DNA of 64,000 nt. It comes from Hippophae tibetana (taxonomy: Eukaryota; Streptophyta; Magnoliopsida; Rosales; Elaeagnaceae). Under the pieces are notes generated by a model. It was not told where the DNA came from. It worked only from the letters and a program-made list of their open reading frames with translations, and did not search any database. The stretch is taken from positions 53,678,843-53,742,842 of the forward strand of contig CM072810.1 in NCBI GenBank assembly GCA_037013495.1, given 5' to 3'. Within the stretch, counting starts at the first letter, position 1. Each line of letters begins with the position of its first letter. This document shows positions 1-10,068 of this stretch, piece after piece. Made by a program: the position numbers and the translations under genes.

Positions 1-543
1 TTACCCACAACAACGAACCCAGGGATGGTACTTACCTCGGTTGCATCATTCTGTCTCTTGTAAGCGAACTTCACCTCTAACTTGTGCTTTTATGGGACAC
101 AAATCGGAGATCATATTTTGATACCAAACATAGGAAAATAGTTAATCCTTCCTTCCTAAAGCTTAAGCTTTCAATACGGGACGCTTGAACTGTCACCCTT
201 AATCCTCGTTCAAAGATCACAACAAGTCACGAGGCTGTTACCCCCCGTGCACGACACAAGTCATTCTAAATGACACTTGGAACCAACATAGAAAGGTTAC
301 CCACAACAACAAACCCCGGGATGGTACTTACCTCGGTTGCATCATTCCGTCTCTTGTAAGCGAACTTCACCTCTAACTTGTGCTTTTATGGGATACAAAT
401 CGGAGATCATATTTTGATACCAAATATAGGAAAATAGTTAATCCTTCCTTCCTAAATATTAAGCTTTCAATACGGGACGCTTGAACTGTCACCCTTAATC
501 CTCATTCAAAGCTCACAACAAGTCACGAGGATGTTACCCCCCC

Positions 544-841
544 GTGCACGACACAAGTCATTCTAAATGACACTTGGAAACAACAAAGAAAGGTTACCCA
601 CAACAACGAACCCAGGGATGGTACTTACCTCGGTTGCATCATTCCGTCTCTCGTAAGCGAACTTCACCTCGAACTTGTGCTTTTATGGGATACAAATTCG
701 GAAATCATGTTTTGATAACAAATATAGGAAAAATAGCTAATCCTTACTTCCTAAAGCTTAAGCTTCCCATACGGGACGCTTGAACTGTCACCCTTAATCC
801 TCGTTTAAAGATCACAACAAGTCACGAGGCAGTTACCCCCC
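544..841 (+). repeat. Representative subfamily B monomer (298 bp)
   Basis: This unit differs from subfamily A by CTCGAACTTG, an extra base in ACAAATTCGG, CATGTTTTGATAACAAATA, an extra A in GGAAAAATAGC, CTAATCCTTACTTCC and CTTCCCATACGGG. The two extra bases make it 298 bp and happen to keep a 69-codon frame open that starts at TTG, not ATG. Related units begin near 3214, 4105, 6775, 8556, 10039, 10930, 11822, 13306, 14197, 15089, 19537, 21318, 22802 and 25471, so they mark positions within the higher-order units. Some of these (3214, 10039, 13306, 22802, 25471) carry the A-type CTCTAACTTG in the middle, so they are A/B mosaics. Confidence 0.9.
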
Positions 842-1744
842 GTGCACGACACAAGTCATTCTAAATGACACTTGGAAACAACATAGAAAGGTTACCCACA
901 ACAACGAACCCAGGGATGGTACTTACCTCGGTTACATCATTCTGTCTCTTGTAAGCGAACTTCACCTCTAACTTGTGCTTTTATGGGACACAAATCGGAG
1001 ATCATATTTTGATACCAAACATAGGAAAATAGTTTATCCTTCCTTCCTAAAGCTTAAGCTTTCAATACGGGACGCTTGAACTGTCACCCTTAATCCTCAT
1101 TCAAAGCTCACAACAAGTCACGAGGATGTTACCCCCCCGTGCACGACACAAGTCATTCTAAATGAAACATGGAAACAACATAGAAAGGTAACCCACAACA
1201 ACGAACCCAGGGATGGTACTTACCTCGGTTGCATCATTCCGTCTCTTGTAAGCGAACTTCACCTCTAACTTGTGCTTTTATGAGACACAAATCGGAGATC
1301 ATATTTTGATACCAAACATTGGGAAATAGTTAATCCTTCCTTCCTAAAGCTTAAGCTTTCAATACGGGACGCTTGAACTGTCACCCTTAATCCTCTTTCA
1401 AAGCTCACAACAAGTCACGAGGATGTTACCCCCCCGTGCACGACACAAGTCATTCTAAATGAAACATGGAAACAACATAGAAAGGTAACCCACAACAACG
1501 AACCCAGGGATGGTACTTACCTCGGTTGCATCATTCCGTCTCTTGTAAGCGAACTTCACCTCTAACTTGTGCTTTTATGGGATACAAATCGGAGATCATA
1601 TTTTGATACCAAACATAGGAAAATAGTTAATCCTTCCTTCCTAAAGCTTAAGCTTTCCATGCGGGACACTTGAACTGCCACCCTTAATCCTCGTTCAAAG
1701 ATCACAACAAGTCACGAGGCTGTTACCCCCCGTGCACGACACAA

Positions 1745-1759
1745 GTCATTCTAAATGAC
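1745..1759. other. Dyad GTCATT-CTA-AATGAC (in nearly every monomer)
   Basis: Six-base arms pair perfectly across a 3-base spacer. CAAGT just inside the left flank and ACTTG just right of the dyad can extend it with a two-base bulge. It is kept in nearly all monomers; the commonest change is CTAAATGAC to CTACATGAC (for example 44,086, 45,869 and 51,239), which breaks one pair. It could be a small cruciform or a dimeric protein site, but nothing here proves a function. Confidence 0.6.
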
Positions 1760-1809
1760 ACTTGGAAACAACAAAGAAAGGTTACCCACAACAACGAACC
1801 CAGGGATGG

Positions 1810-1818
1810 TACTTACCT
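1810..1818 (-). other. Consensus 5' splice-site motif on the minus strand
   Basis: Plus-strand TACTTACCT reads AGGTAAGTA on the minus strand, a full match to the eukaryotic 5' splice-site consensus. In units with GGATACTTACC (for example 28,522-28,531) the plus strand reads ATACTTACCT, the same as the first ten bases of U1 snRNA. The motif sits in nearly every monomer, so a minus-strand transcript would carry one about every 297 nt. Whether the array is transcribed is unknown. Confidence 0.6.
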
Positions 1819-1939
1819 CGGTTGCATCATTCCGTCTCTTGTAAGCGAACTTCACCTCTAACTTGTGCTTTTATGGGATACAAATCGGAGATCATATTTT
1901 GATACCAAACATAGGAAAATAGTTAATCCTTCCTTCCTA

Positions 1940-1951
1940 AAGCTTAAGCTT
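1940..1951. other. 12 bp palindrome AAGCTTAAGCTT (double HindIII)
   Basis: A perfect palindrome of two HindIII sites, present in most A and B monomers. It is reduced to one site in units with AATCTTAAGCTT (many A units) or AAGCGTAAGCTT (C units). HindIII digestion should therefore give a 297 bp ladder. The palindrome follows the pyrimidine tract CCTTCCTTCC directly. Confidence 0.8.
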
Positions 1952-2024
1952 TCCATGCGGGACGCTTGAACTGTCACCCTTAATCCTCGTTCAAAGATCA
2001 CAACAAGTCACGAGGCTGTTACCC

Positions 2025-2030
2025 CACGTG
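2025..2030. promoter_or_regulatory. CACGTG box, type 1 (ACCCCACGTGCAC)
   Basis: The usual CCCCCGTGCAC is changed to CCCCACGTGCAC in one monomer of each left-domain HOR, creating CACGTG. I see it at 2025, 5586, 7959, 9739 and again near 13.0, 16.27, 18.35, 20.72, 22.50, 24.00, 25.17 and 26.65 kb. CACGTG is the core of the E-box/G-box bound by bHLH and bZIP proteins. Regulatory function is only a possibility. Confidence 0.5.
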
Positions 2031-5000
2031 CACGACACAAGTCATTCTAAATGACACTTGGAAACAACATAGAAAGGTTACCCACAACAACAAACCCCGG
2101 GATGGTACTTACCTCGGTTGCATCATTCCGTATCTTGTAAGCGAACTTCACCTCTAACTTGTGCTTATATGGGATACAAATCGGAGATCATATTTTGATA
2201 CCAAACATAGGAAAATAGTTAATCCTTCCTTCCTAAATCTTAAGCTTTCAATACGGGAAGCTTGAACTGTCACCCTTAATCCTCATTCAAAGCTCACAAC
2301 AAGTCACGAGGATGTTACCCCCCCGTGCACGACACAAGTCATTCTAAATGACACTTGGAAACAACAAAGAAAGGTTACCCACAACAACGAACCCAGGGAT
2401 GGTACTTACCTCGGTTGCATCATTCCGTCTCTTGTAAGCGAACTTCACCTCTAACTTGTGCTTTTATGGGATACAAATCAGAGATCATATTTTGATACCA
2501 AACATAGGAAAATAGTTAATCCTTCCTTCCTAAATCTTAAGCTTTCAATACGGGACGCTTGAACTGTCACCCTTAATCCTCGTTCAAAACTCACACCAAG
2601 TCACGAGGATGTTACCCCCCATGCACGACACAAGTCATTCTAAATGAAACATGGAAACAACATAGAAAGGTAACCCACAACAACGAACCCAGGGATGGTA
2701 CTTACCTCGGTTGCATCATTCCGTCTCTTGTAAGCGAACTTCACCTCTAACTTGTGCTTTTATGGGATACAATTCGGAGATCATATTTTGATACCAAACA
2801 TAGGAAAATAGTTAATCCTTCCTTCCTAAAGCTTAAGCTTTCCATGCGGGACGCTTGAACTGTCACCCTTAATCCTCGTTCAAAGATCACAACAAGTCAC
2901 GAGGCTGTTACCCCCCGTGCACGACACAAGTCATTCTAAATGACACTTGGAACCAACATAGAAAGGTTACCCACAACAACAAACCCCGGGATGGTACTTA
3001 CCTCGGTTGCATCATTCCGTCTCTTGTAAGCGAACTTCACCTCTAACTTGTGCTTTTATGGGATACAAATCGGAGATCATATTTTGATACCAAATATAGG
3101 AAAATAGTTAATCCTTCCTTCCTAAATATTAAGCTTTCAATACGGGACGCTTGAACTGTCACCCTTAATCCTCATTCAAAGCTCACAACAAGTCACGAGG
3201 ATGTTACCCCCCCGTGCACGACACAAGTCATTCTAAATGACACTTGGAAACAACAAAGAAAGGTTACCCACAACAACCAACCCAGGGATGGTACTTACCT
3301 CGGTTGCATCATTCCGTCTCTCGTAAGCGAACTTCACCTCTAACTTGTGCTTTTATGGGATACAAATTCGGAGATCATGTTTTGATAACAAATATAGGAA
3401 AAATAGCTAATCCTTACTTCCTAAAGCTTAAGCATCCCATACGGGACGCTTGAACTGTCACCCTTAATCCTCGTTCAAAGATCACAACAAGTCACGAGGC
3501 TGTTACCCCCCGTACACGACACAAGTCATTCTAAATGACACTTGGAAACAACATAGAAAGGTTACCCACAACAACGAACCCAGGGATGGTACTTACCTCG
3601 GTTGCATCATTCTGTCTCTTGTAAGCGAACTTCACCTCTAACTTGTGCTTTTATGGGACACAAATCGGAGATCATATTTTGATACCAAACATAGGAAAAT
3701 AGTTAATCCTTCCTTCCTAAAGCTTAAGCTTTCAATACGGGACGCTTGAACTGTCACCCTTAATCCTCGTTCAAAGATCACAACAAGTCACGAGGCTGTT
3801 ACCCCCCGTGCACGACACAAGTCATTCTAAATGACACTTGGAACCAACATAGAAAGGTTACCCACAACAACAAACCCCGGGATGGTACTTACCTCGGTTG
3901 CATCATTCCGTCTCTTGTAAGCGAACTTCACCTCTAACTTGTGCTTTTATGGGATACAAATCGGAGATCATATTTTGATACCAAATATAGGAAAATAGTT
4001 AATCCTTCCTTCCTAAATATTAAGCTTTCAATACGGGACGCTTGAACTGTCACCCTTAATCCTCATTCAAAGCTCACAACAAGTCACGAGGATGTTACCC
4101 CCCCGTGCACGACACAAGTCATTCTAAATGACACTTGGAAACAACAAAGAAAGGTTACCCACAACAACGAACCCAGGGATGGTACTTACCTCGGTTGCAT
4201 CATTCCGTCTCTCGTAAGCGAACTTCACCTCGAACTTGTGCTTTTATGGGATACAAATTCGGAAATCATGTTTTGATAACAAATATAGGAAAAATAGCTA
4301 ATCCTTACTTCCTAAAGCTTAAGCTTCCCATACGGGACGCTTGAACTGTCACCCTTAATCCTCGTTTAAAGATCACAACAAGTCACGAGGCAGTTACCCC
4401 CCGTGCACGACACAAGTCATTCTAAATGACACTTGGAAACAACATAGAAAGGTTACCCACAACAACGAACCCAGGGATGGTACTTACCTCGGTTACATCA
4501 TTCTGTCTCTTGTAAGCGAACTTCACCTCTAACTTGTGCTTTTATGGGACACAAATCGGAGATCATATTTTGATACCAAACATAGGAAAATAGTTTATCC
4601 TTCCTTCCTAAAGCTTAAGCTTTCAATACGGGACGCTTGAACTGTCACCCTTAATCCTCATTCAAAGCTCACAACAAGTCACGAGGATGTTACCCCCCCG
4701 TGCACGACACAAGTCATTCTAAATGAAACATGGAAACAACATAGAAAGGTAACCCACAACAACGAACCCAGGGATGGTACTTACCTCGGTTGCATCATTC
4801 CGTCTCTTGTAAGCGAACTTCACCTCTAACTTGTGCTTTTATGAGACACAAATCGGAGATCATATTTTGATACCAAACATTGGGAAATAGTTAATCCTTC
4901 CTTCCTAAAGCTTAAGCTTTCAATACGGGACGCTTGAACTGTCACCCTTAATCCTCTTTCAAAGCTCACAACAAGTCACGAGGATGTTACCCCCCCGTGC

Positions 5001-6837
5001 ACGACACAAGTCATTCTAAATGAAACATGGAAACAACATAGAAAGGTAACCCACAACAACGAACCCAGGGATGGTACTTACCTCGGTTGCATCATTCCGT
5101 CTCTTGTAAGCGAACTTCACCTCTAACTTGTGCTTTTATGGGATACAAATCGGAGATCATATTTTGATACCAAACATAGGAAAATAGTTAATCCTTCCTT
5201 CCTAAAGCTTAAGCTTTCCATGCGGGACACTTGAACTGCCACCCTTAATCCTCGTTCAAAGATCACAACAAGTCACGAGGCTGTTACCCCCCGTGCACGA
5301 CACAAGTCATTCTAAATGACACTTGGAAACAACAAAGAAAGGTTACCCACAACAACGAACCCAGGGATGGTACTTACCTCGGTTGCATCATTCCGTCTCT
5401 TGTAAGCGAACTTCACCTCTAACTTGTGCTTTTATGGGATACAAATCGGAGATCATATTTTGATACCAAACATAGGAAAATAGTTAATCCTTCCTTCCTA
5501 AAGCTTAAGCTTTCCATGCGGGACGCTTGAACTGTCACCCTTAATCCTCGTTCAAAGATCACAACAAGTCACGAGGCTGTTACCCCACGTGCACGACACA
5601 AGTCATTCTAAATGACACTTGGAAACAACATAGAAAGGTTACCCACAACAACAAACCCCGGGATGGTACTTACCTCGGTTGCATCATTCCGTATCTTGTA
5701 AGCGAACTTCACCTCTAACTTGTGCTTATATGGGATACAAATCGGAGATCATATTTTGATACCAAACATAGGAAAATAGTTAATCCTTCCTTCCTAAATC
5801 TTAAGCTTTCAATACGGGAAGCTTGAACTGTCACCCTTAATCCTCATTCAAAGCTCACAACAAGTCACGAGGATGTTACCCCCCCGTGCACGACACAAGT
5901 CATTCTAAATGACACTTGGAAACAACAAAGAAAGGTTACCCACAACAACGAACCCAGGGATGGTACTTACCTCGGTTGCATCATTCCGTCTCTTGTAAGC
6001 GAACTTCACCTCTAACTTGTGCTTTTATGGGATACAAATCAGAGATCATATTTTGATACCAAACATAGGAAAATAGTTAATCCTTCCTTCCTAAATCTTA
6101 AGCTTTCAATACGGGACGCTTGAACTGTCACCCTTAATCCTCGTTCAAAACTCACACCAAGTCACGAGGATGTTACCCCCCATGCACGACACAAGTCATT
6201 CTAAATGAAACATGGAAACAACATAGAAAGGTAACCCACAACAACGAACCCAGGGATGGTACTTACCTCGGTTGCATCATTCCGTCTCTTGTAAGCGAAC
6301 TTCACCTCTAACTTGTGCTTTTATGGGATACAATTCGGAGATCATATTTTGATACCAAACATAGGAAAATAGTTAATCCTTCCTTCCTAAAGCTTAAGCT
6401 TTCCATGCGGGACGCTTGAACTGTCACCCTTAATCCTCGTTCAAAGATCACAACAAGTCACGAGGCTGTTACCCCCCGTGCACGACACAAGTCATTCTAA
6501 ATGACACTTGGAACCAACATAGAAAGGTTACCCACAACAACAAACCCCGGGATGGTACTTACCTCGGTTGCATCATTCCGTCTCTTGTAAGCGAACTTCA
6601 CCTCTAACTTGTGCTTTTATGGGATACAAATCGGAGATCATATTTTGATACCAAATATAGGAAAATAGTTAATCCTTCCTTCCTAAATATTAAGCTTTCA
6701 ATACGGGACGCTTGAACTGTCACCCTTAATCCTCATTCAAAGCTCACAACAAGTCACGAGGATGTTACCCCCCCGTGCACGACACAAGTCATTCTAAATG
6801 ACACTTGGAAACAACAAAGAAAGGTTACCCACAACAA

Positions 6838-9800
6838 CGAACCCAGGGATGGTACTTACCTCGGTTGCATCATTCCGTCTCTCGTAAGCGAACTTCACCT
6901 CGAACTTGTGCTTTTATGGGATACAAATTCGGAAATCATGTTTTGATAACAAAAATAGGAAAAATAGCTAATCCTTACTTCCTAAAGCTTAAGCTTCCCA
7001 TACGGGACGCTTGAACTGTCACCCTTAATCCTCGTTTAAAGATCACAACAAGTCACGAGGCAGTTACCCCCCGTGCACGACACAAGTCATTCTAAATGAC
7101 ACTTGGAAACAACATAGAAAGGTTACCCACAACAACGAACCCAGGGATGGTACTTACCTCGGTTACATCATTCTGTCTCTTGTAAGCGAACTTCACCTCT
7201 AACTTGTGCTTTTATGGGACACAAATCGGAGATCATATTTTGATACCAAACATAGGAAAATAGTTTATCCTTCCTTCCTAAAGCTTAAGCTTTCAATACG
7301 GGACGCTTGAACTGTCACCCTTAATCCTCATTCAAAGCTCACAACAAGTCACGAGGATGTTACCCCCCCGTGCACGACACAAGTCATTCTAAATGAAACA
7401 TGGAAACAACATAGAAAGGTAACCCACAACAACGAACCCAGGGATGGTACTTACCTCGGTTGCATCATTCCGTCTCTTGTAAGCGAACTTCACCTCTAAC
7501 TTGTGCTTTTATGGGATACAAATCGGAGATCATATTTTGATACCAAACATAGGAAAATAGTTAATCCTTCCTTCCTAAAGCTTAAGCTTTCCATGCGGGA
7601 CACTTGAACTGCCACCCTTAATCCTCGTTCAAAGATCACAACAAGTCACGAGGCTGTTACCCCCCGTGCACGACACAAGTCATTCTAAATGACACTTGGA
7701 AACAACAAAGAAAGGTTACCCACAACAACGAACCCAGGGATGGTACTTACCTCGGTTGCATCATTCAGTCTCTTGTAAGCGAACTTCACCTCTAACTTGT
7801 GCTTTTATGGGATACAAATCGGAGATCATATTTTGATACCAAACATAGGAAAATAGTTAATCCTTCCTTCCTAAAGCTTAAGCTTTCCATGCGGGACACT
7901 TGAACTGTCACCCTTAATCCTCGTTCAAAGATCACAACAAGTCACGAGGCTGTTACCCCACGTGCACGACACAAGTCATTCTAAATGACACTTGGAAACA
8001 ACGTAGAAAGGTTACCCACAACAACAAACCCCGGGATGGTACTTACCTCGGTTGCATCATTCCGTCTCTTGTAAGCGAACTTCACCTCTAACTTGTGCTT
8101 ATATGGGATACAAATCGGAGATCATATTTTGATACCAAACATAGGAAAATAGTTAATCCTTCCTTCCTAAATCTTAAGCTTTCAATACGGGAAGCTTGAA
8201 CTGTCACCCTTAATCCTCATTCAAAGCTCACAACAACTCACGAGGATGTTACCCCACCGTGCACGACACAAGTCATTCTAAATGACACTTGGAAACAACA
8301 AAGAAAGGTAACCCACAACAACGAACCCAGGGATGGTACTTACCTCGGTTGCATCATTCCGTCTCTTGTAAGCGAACTTCACCTCTAACTTGTGCTTTTA
8401 TGGGATAAAAATCGGAGATCATATTTTGATACCAAACATAGGAAAATAGTTAATCCTTCCTTCCTAAATCTTAAGCTTTCAATACGGGACGCTTGAACTG
8501 TCACCCTTAATCCTCATTCAAAGCTCACAACAAGTCACGAGGATGTTACCCCCCCGTGCACGACACAAGTCATTCTAAATGACACTTGGAAACAACAAAG
8601 AAAGGTTACCCACAACAACGAACCCAGGGATGGTACTTACCTCGGTTGCATCATTCCGTCTCTCGTAAGCGAACTTCACCTCGAACTTGTGCTTTTATGG
8701 GATACAAATTCGGAAATCATGTTTTGATAACAAATATAGGAAAAATAGTTAATCCTTCCTTCCTAAAGCTTAAGCTTTCCATACGGGACGCTTGAACTGT
8801 CACCCTTAATCCTCGTTCAAAGATCACAACAAGTCACGAGGCAGTTACCCCCCGTGCACGACACAAGTCATTCTAAATGACACTTGGAAACAACATAGAA
8901 AGGTTACCCACAACAACGAACCCAGGGATGGTACTTACCTCGGTTGCATCATTCTGTCTCTTGTAAGCGAACTTCACCTCTAACTTGTGCTTTTATGGGA
9001 CACAAATCGGAGATCATATTTTGATACCAAACATAGGAAAATAGTTTATCCTTCCTTCCTAAAGCTTAAGCTTTCAATACGGGACGCTTGAACTGTCACC
9101 CTTAATCCTCATTCAAAGCTCACAACAAGTCACGAGGATGTTACCCCCCCGTGCACGACACAAGTCATTCTAAATGAAACATGGAAACAACAAAGAAAGG
9201 TAACCCACAACAACGAACCCAGGGATGGTACTTACCTCGGTTGCATCATTCCGTCTCTTGTAAGCGAACTTCACCTCTAACTTGTGCTTTTATGGGATAC
9301 AAATCGGAGATCATATTTTGATACAAACATAGGAAAATAGTTAATCCTTCCTTCCTAAAGCTTAAGCTTTCCATGCGGGACACTTGAACTGCCACCCTTA
9401 ATCCTCGTTCAAAGATCACAACAAGTCACGAGGCTGTTACCCCCCGTGCACGACACAAGTCATTCTAAATGAAACATGGAAACAACAAAGAAAGGTTACC
9501 CACAACAACGAACCCAGGGATGGTACTTACCTCGGTTGCATCATTCCGTCTCTTGTAAGCGAACTTCACCTCTAACTTGTGCTTTTATGGGATACAATTC
9601 GGAGATCATATTTTGATACCAAACATAGGAAAATAGTTAATCCTTCCTTCCTAAAGCTTAAGCTTTCCATGCGGGACGCTTGAACTGTCACCCTTAATCC
9701 TCGTTCAAAGATCACAACAAGTCACGAGGCTGTTACCCCACGTGCACGACACAAGTCATTCTAAATGACACTTGGAAACAACGTAGAAAGGTTACCCACA

Positions 9801-10068
9801 ACAACAAACCCCGGGATGGTACTTACCTCGGTTGCATCATTCCGTCTCTTGTAAGCGAACTTCACCTCTAACTTGTGCTTATATGGGATACAAATCGGAG
9901 ATCATATTTTGATACCAAACATAGGAAAATAGTTAATCCTTCCTTCCTAAATCTTAAGCTTTCAATACGGGAAGCTTGAACTGTCACCCTTAATCCTCAT
10001 TCAAAGCTCACAACAACTCACGAGGATGTTACCCCACCGTGCACGACACAAGTCATTCTAAATGACAC
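6838..10068 (+). repeat. Left-domain segment with a distant 12.76 kb partner
   Basis: This begins as another copy of the 12-mer but shifted: from the B monomer at 6805 it follows the sequence seen at 4135 (offset 2670). Near 7.51 kb it skips one monomer, the one with ATGAGACAC and ATTGGGAAATAG, and the offset becomes 2373. The block has a partner starting near 19.57 kb at offset 12,762. Shared rare changes include TCATTCAGTC (7761 and 20,523), GGATAAAAATCGG (8404 and 21,166) and CAACGTAGAAAGG. A 1 bp deletion in ATACAAACAT near 9323 accounts for the later offset of 12,763. Confidence 0.85.

Larger units (their letters stand above)
1732..2027 (+). repeat. Representative subfamily A monomer (296 bp)
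   Basis: Chosen as a typical left-domain unit, phased to begin at GTGCAC. In order it holds GTGCAC, the dyad GTCATTCTAAATGAC at 1745-1759, TACTTACCT at 1810-1818, GTAAGC at 1841-1846, CCTTCCTTCC near 1928, the palindrome AAGCTTAAGCTT at 1940-1951, and a C-run just before the next GTGCAC. Marks of subfamily A are CTCTAACTTGTG, ACAAATCGGAG, CATATTTTGATACC, GGAAAATAGTTAATCC and TTCCTTCC. Subfamily A makes up most of 1-27.5 kb. It also occurs as single units in the right domain, for example around 33.0 kb, 37.8 kb, 51.0 kb and 55.8 kb. Confidence 0.9.
1..6837 (+). repeat. 12-monomer HOR, period 3561 bp, two copies
   Basis: Position 1 corresponds to 3562, and sequence matches at that offset to about 6837. 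Shared rare variants include ACATTGGGAAATAG (1317 and 4878), TAGTTTATCC, CGTTTAAAGATC followed by GGCAGTTACC, CACACCAAGTC with CCCATGCAC, and ACAATTCGG (2769). Within the 12-mer a 9-unit segment (2670 bp) ends in a second B monomer followed by 3 more units (891 bp), so it looks built as 9 + 3. Differences between the two copies are very few in the parts I compared, which implies recent duplication. Copy 1 probably begins upstream of the window. Confidence 0.9.

Noticed and set aside
1805..1835. tRNA-type A and B boxes (TGGTACTTACC, GGTTGCATCATTCC), suggesting a SINE origin
   Set aside because: Both differ from the consensus at key positions (no GGTTCGA), and there is no tRNA fold or terminal A-tail. 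A tRNA origin cannot be supported.
1940..1970. CENP-B box (consensus TTCG, 7 bases, CGGG)
   Set aside because: The ATACGGG or ATGCGGG segment supplies CGGG and, in the CAATACGGG units, an A at the right spacing, but the required TTCG is absent upstream (AGCT instead). I saw no full match on either strand.
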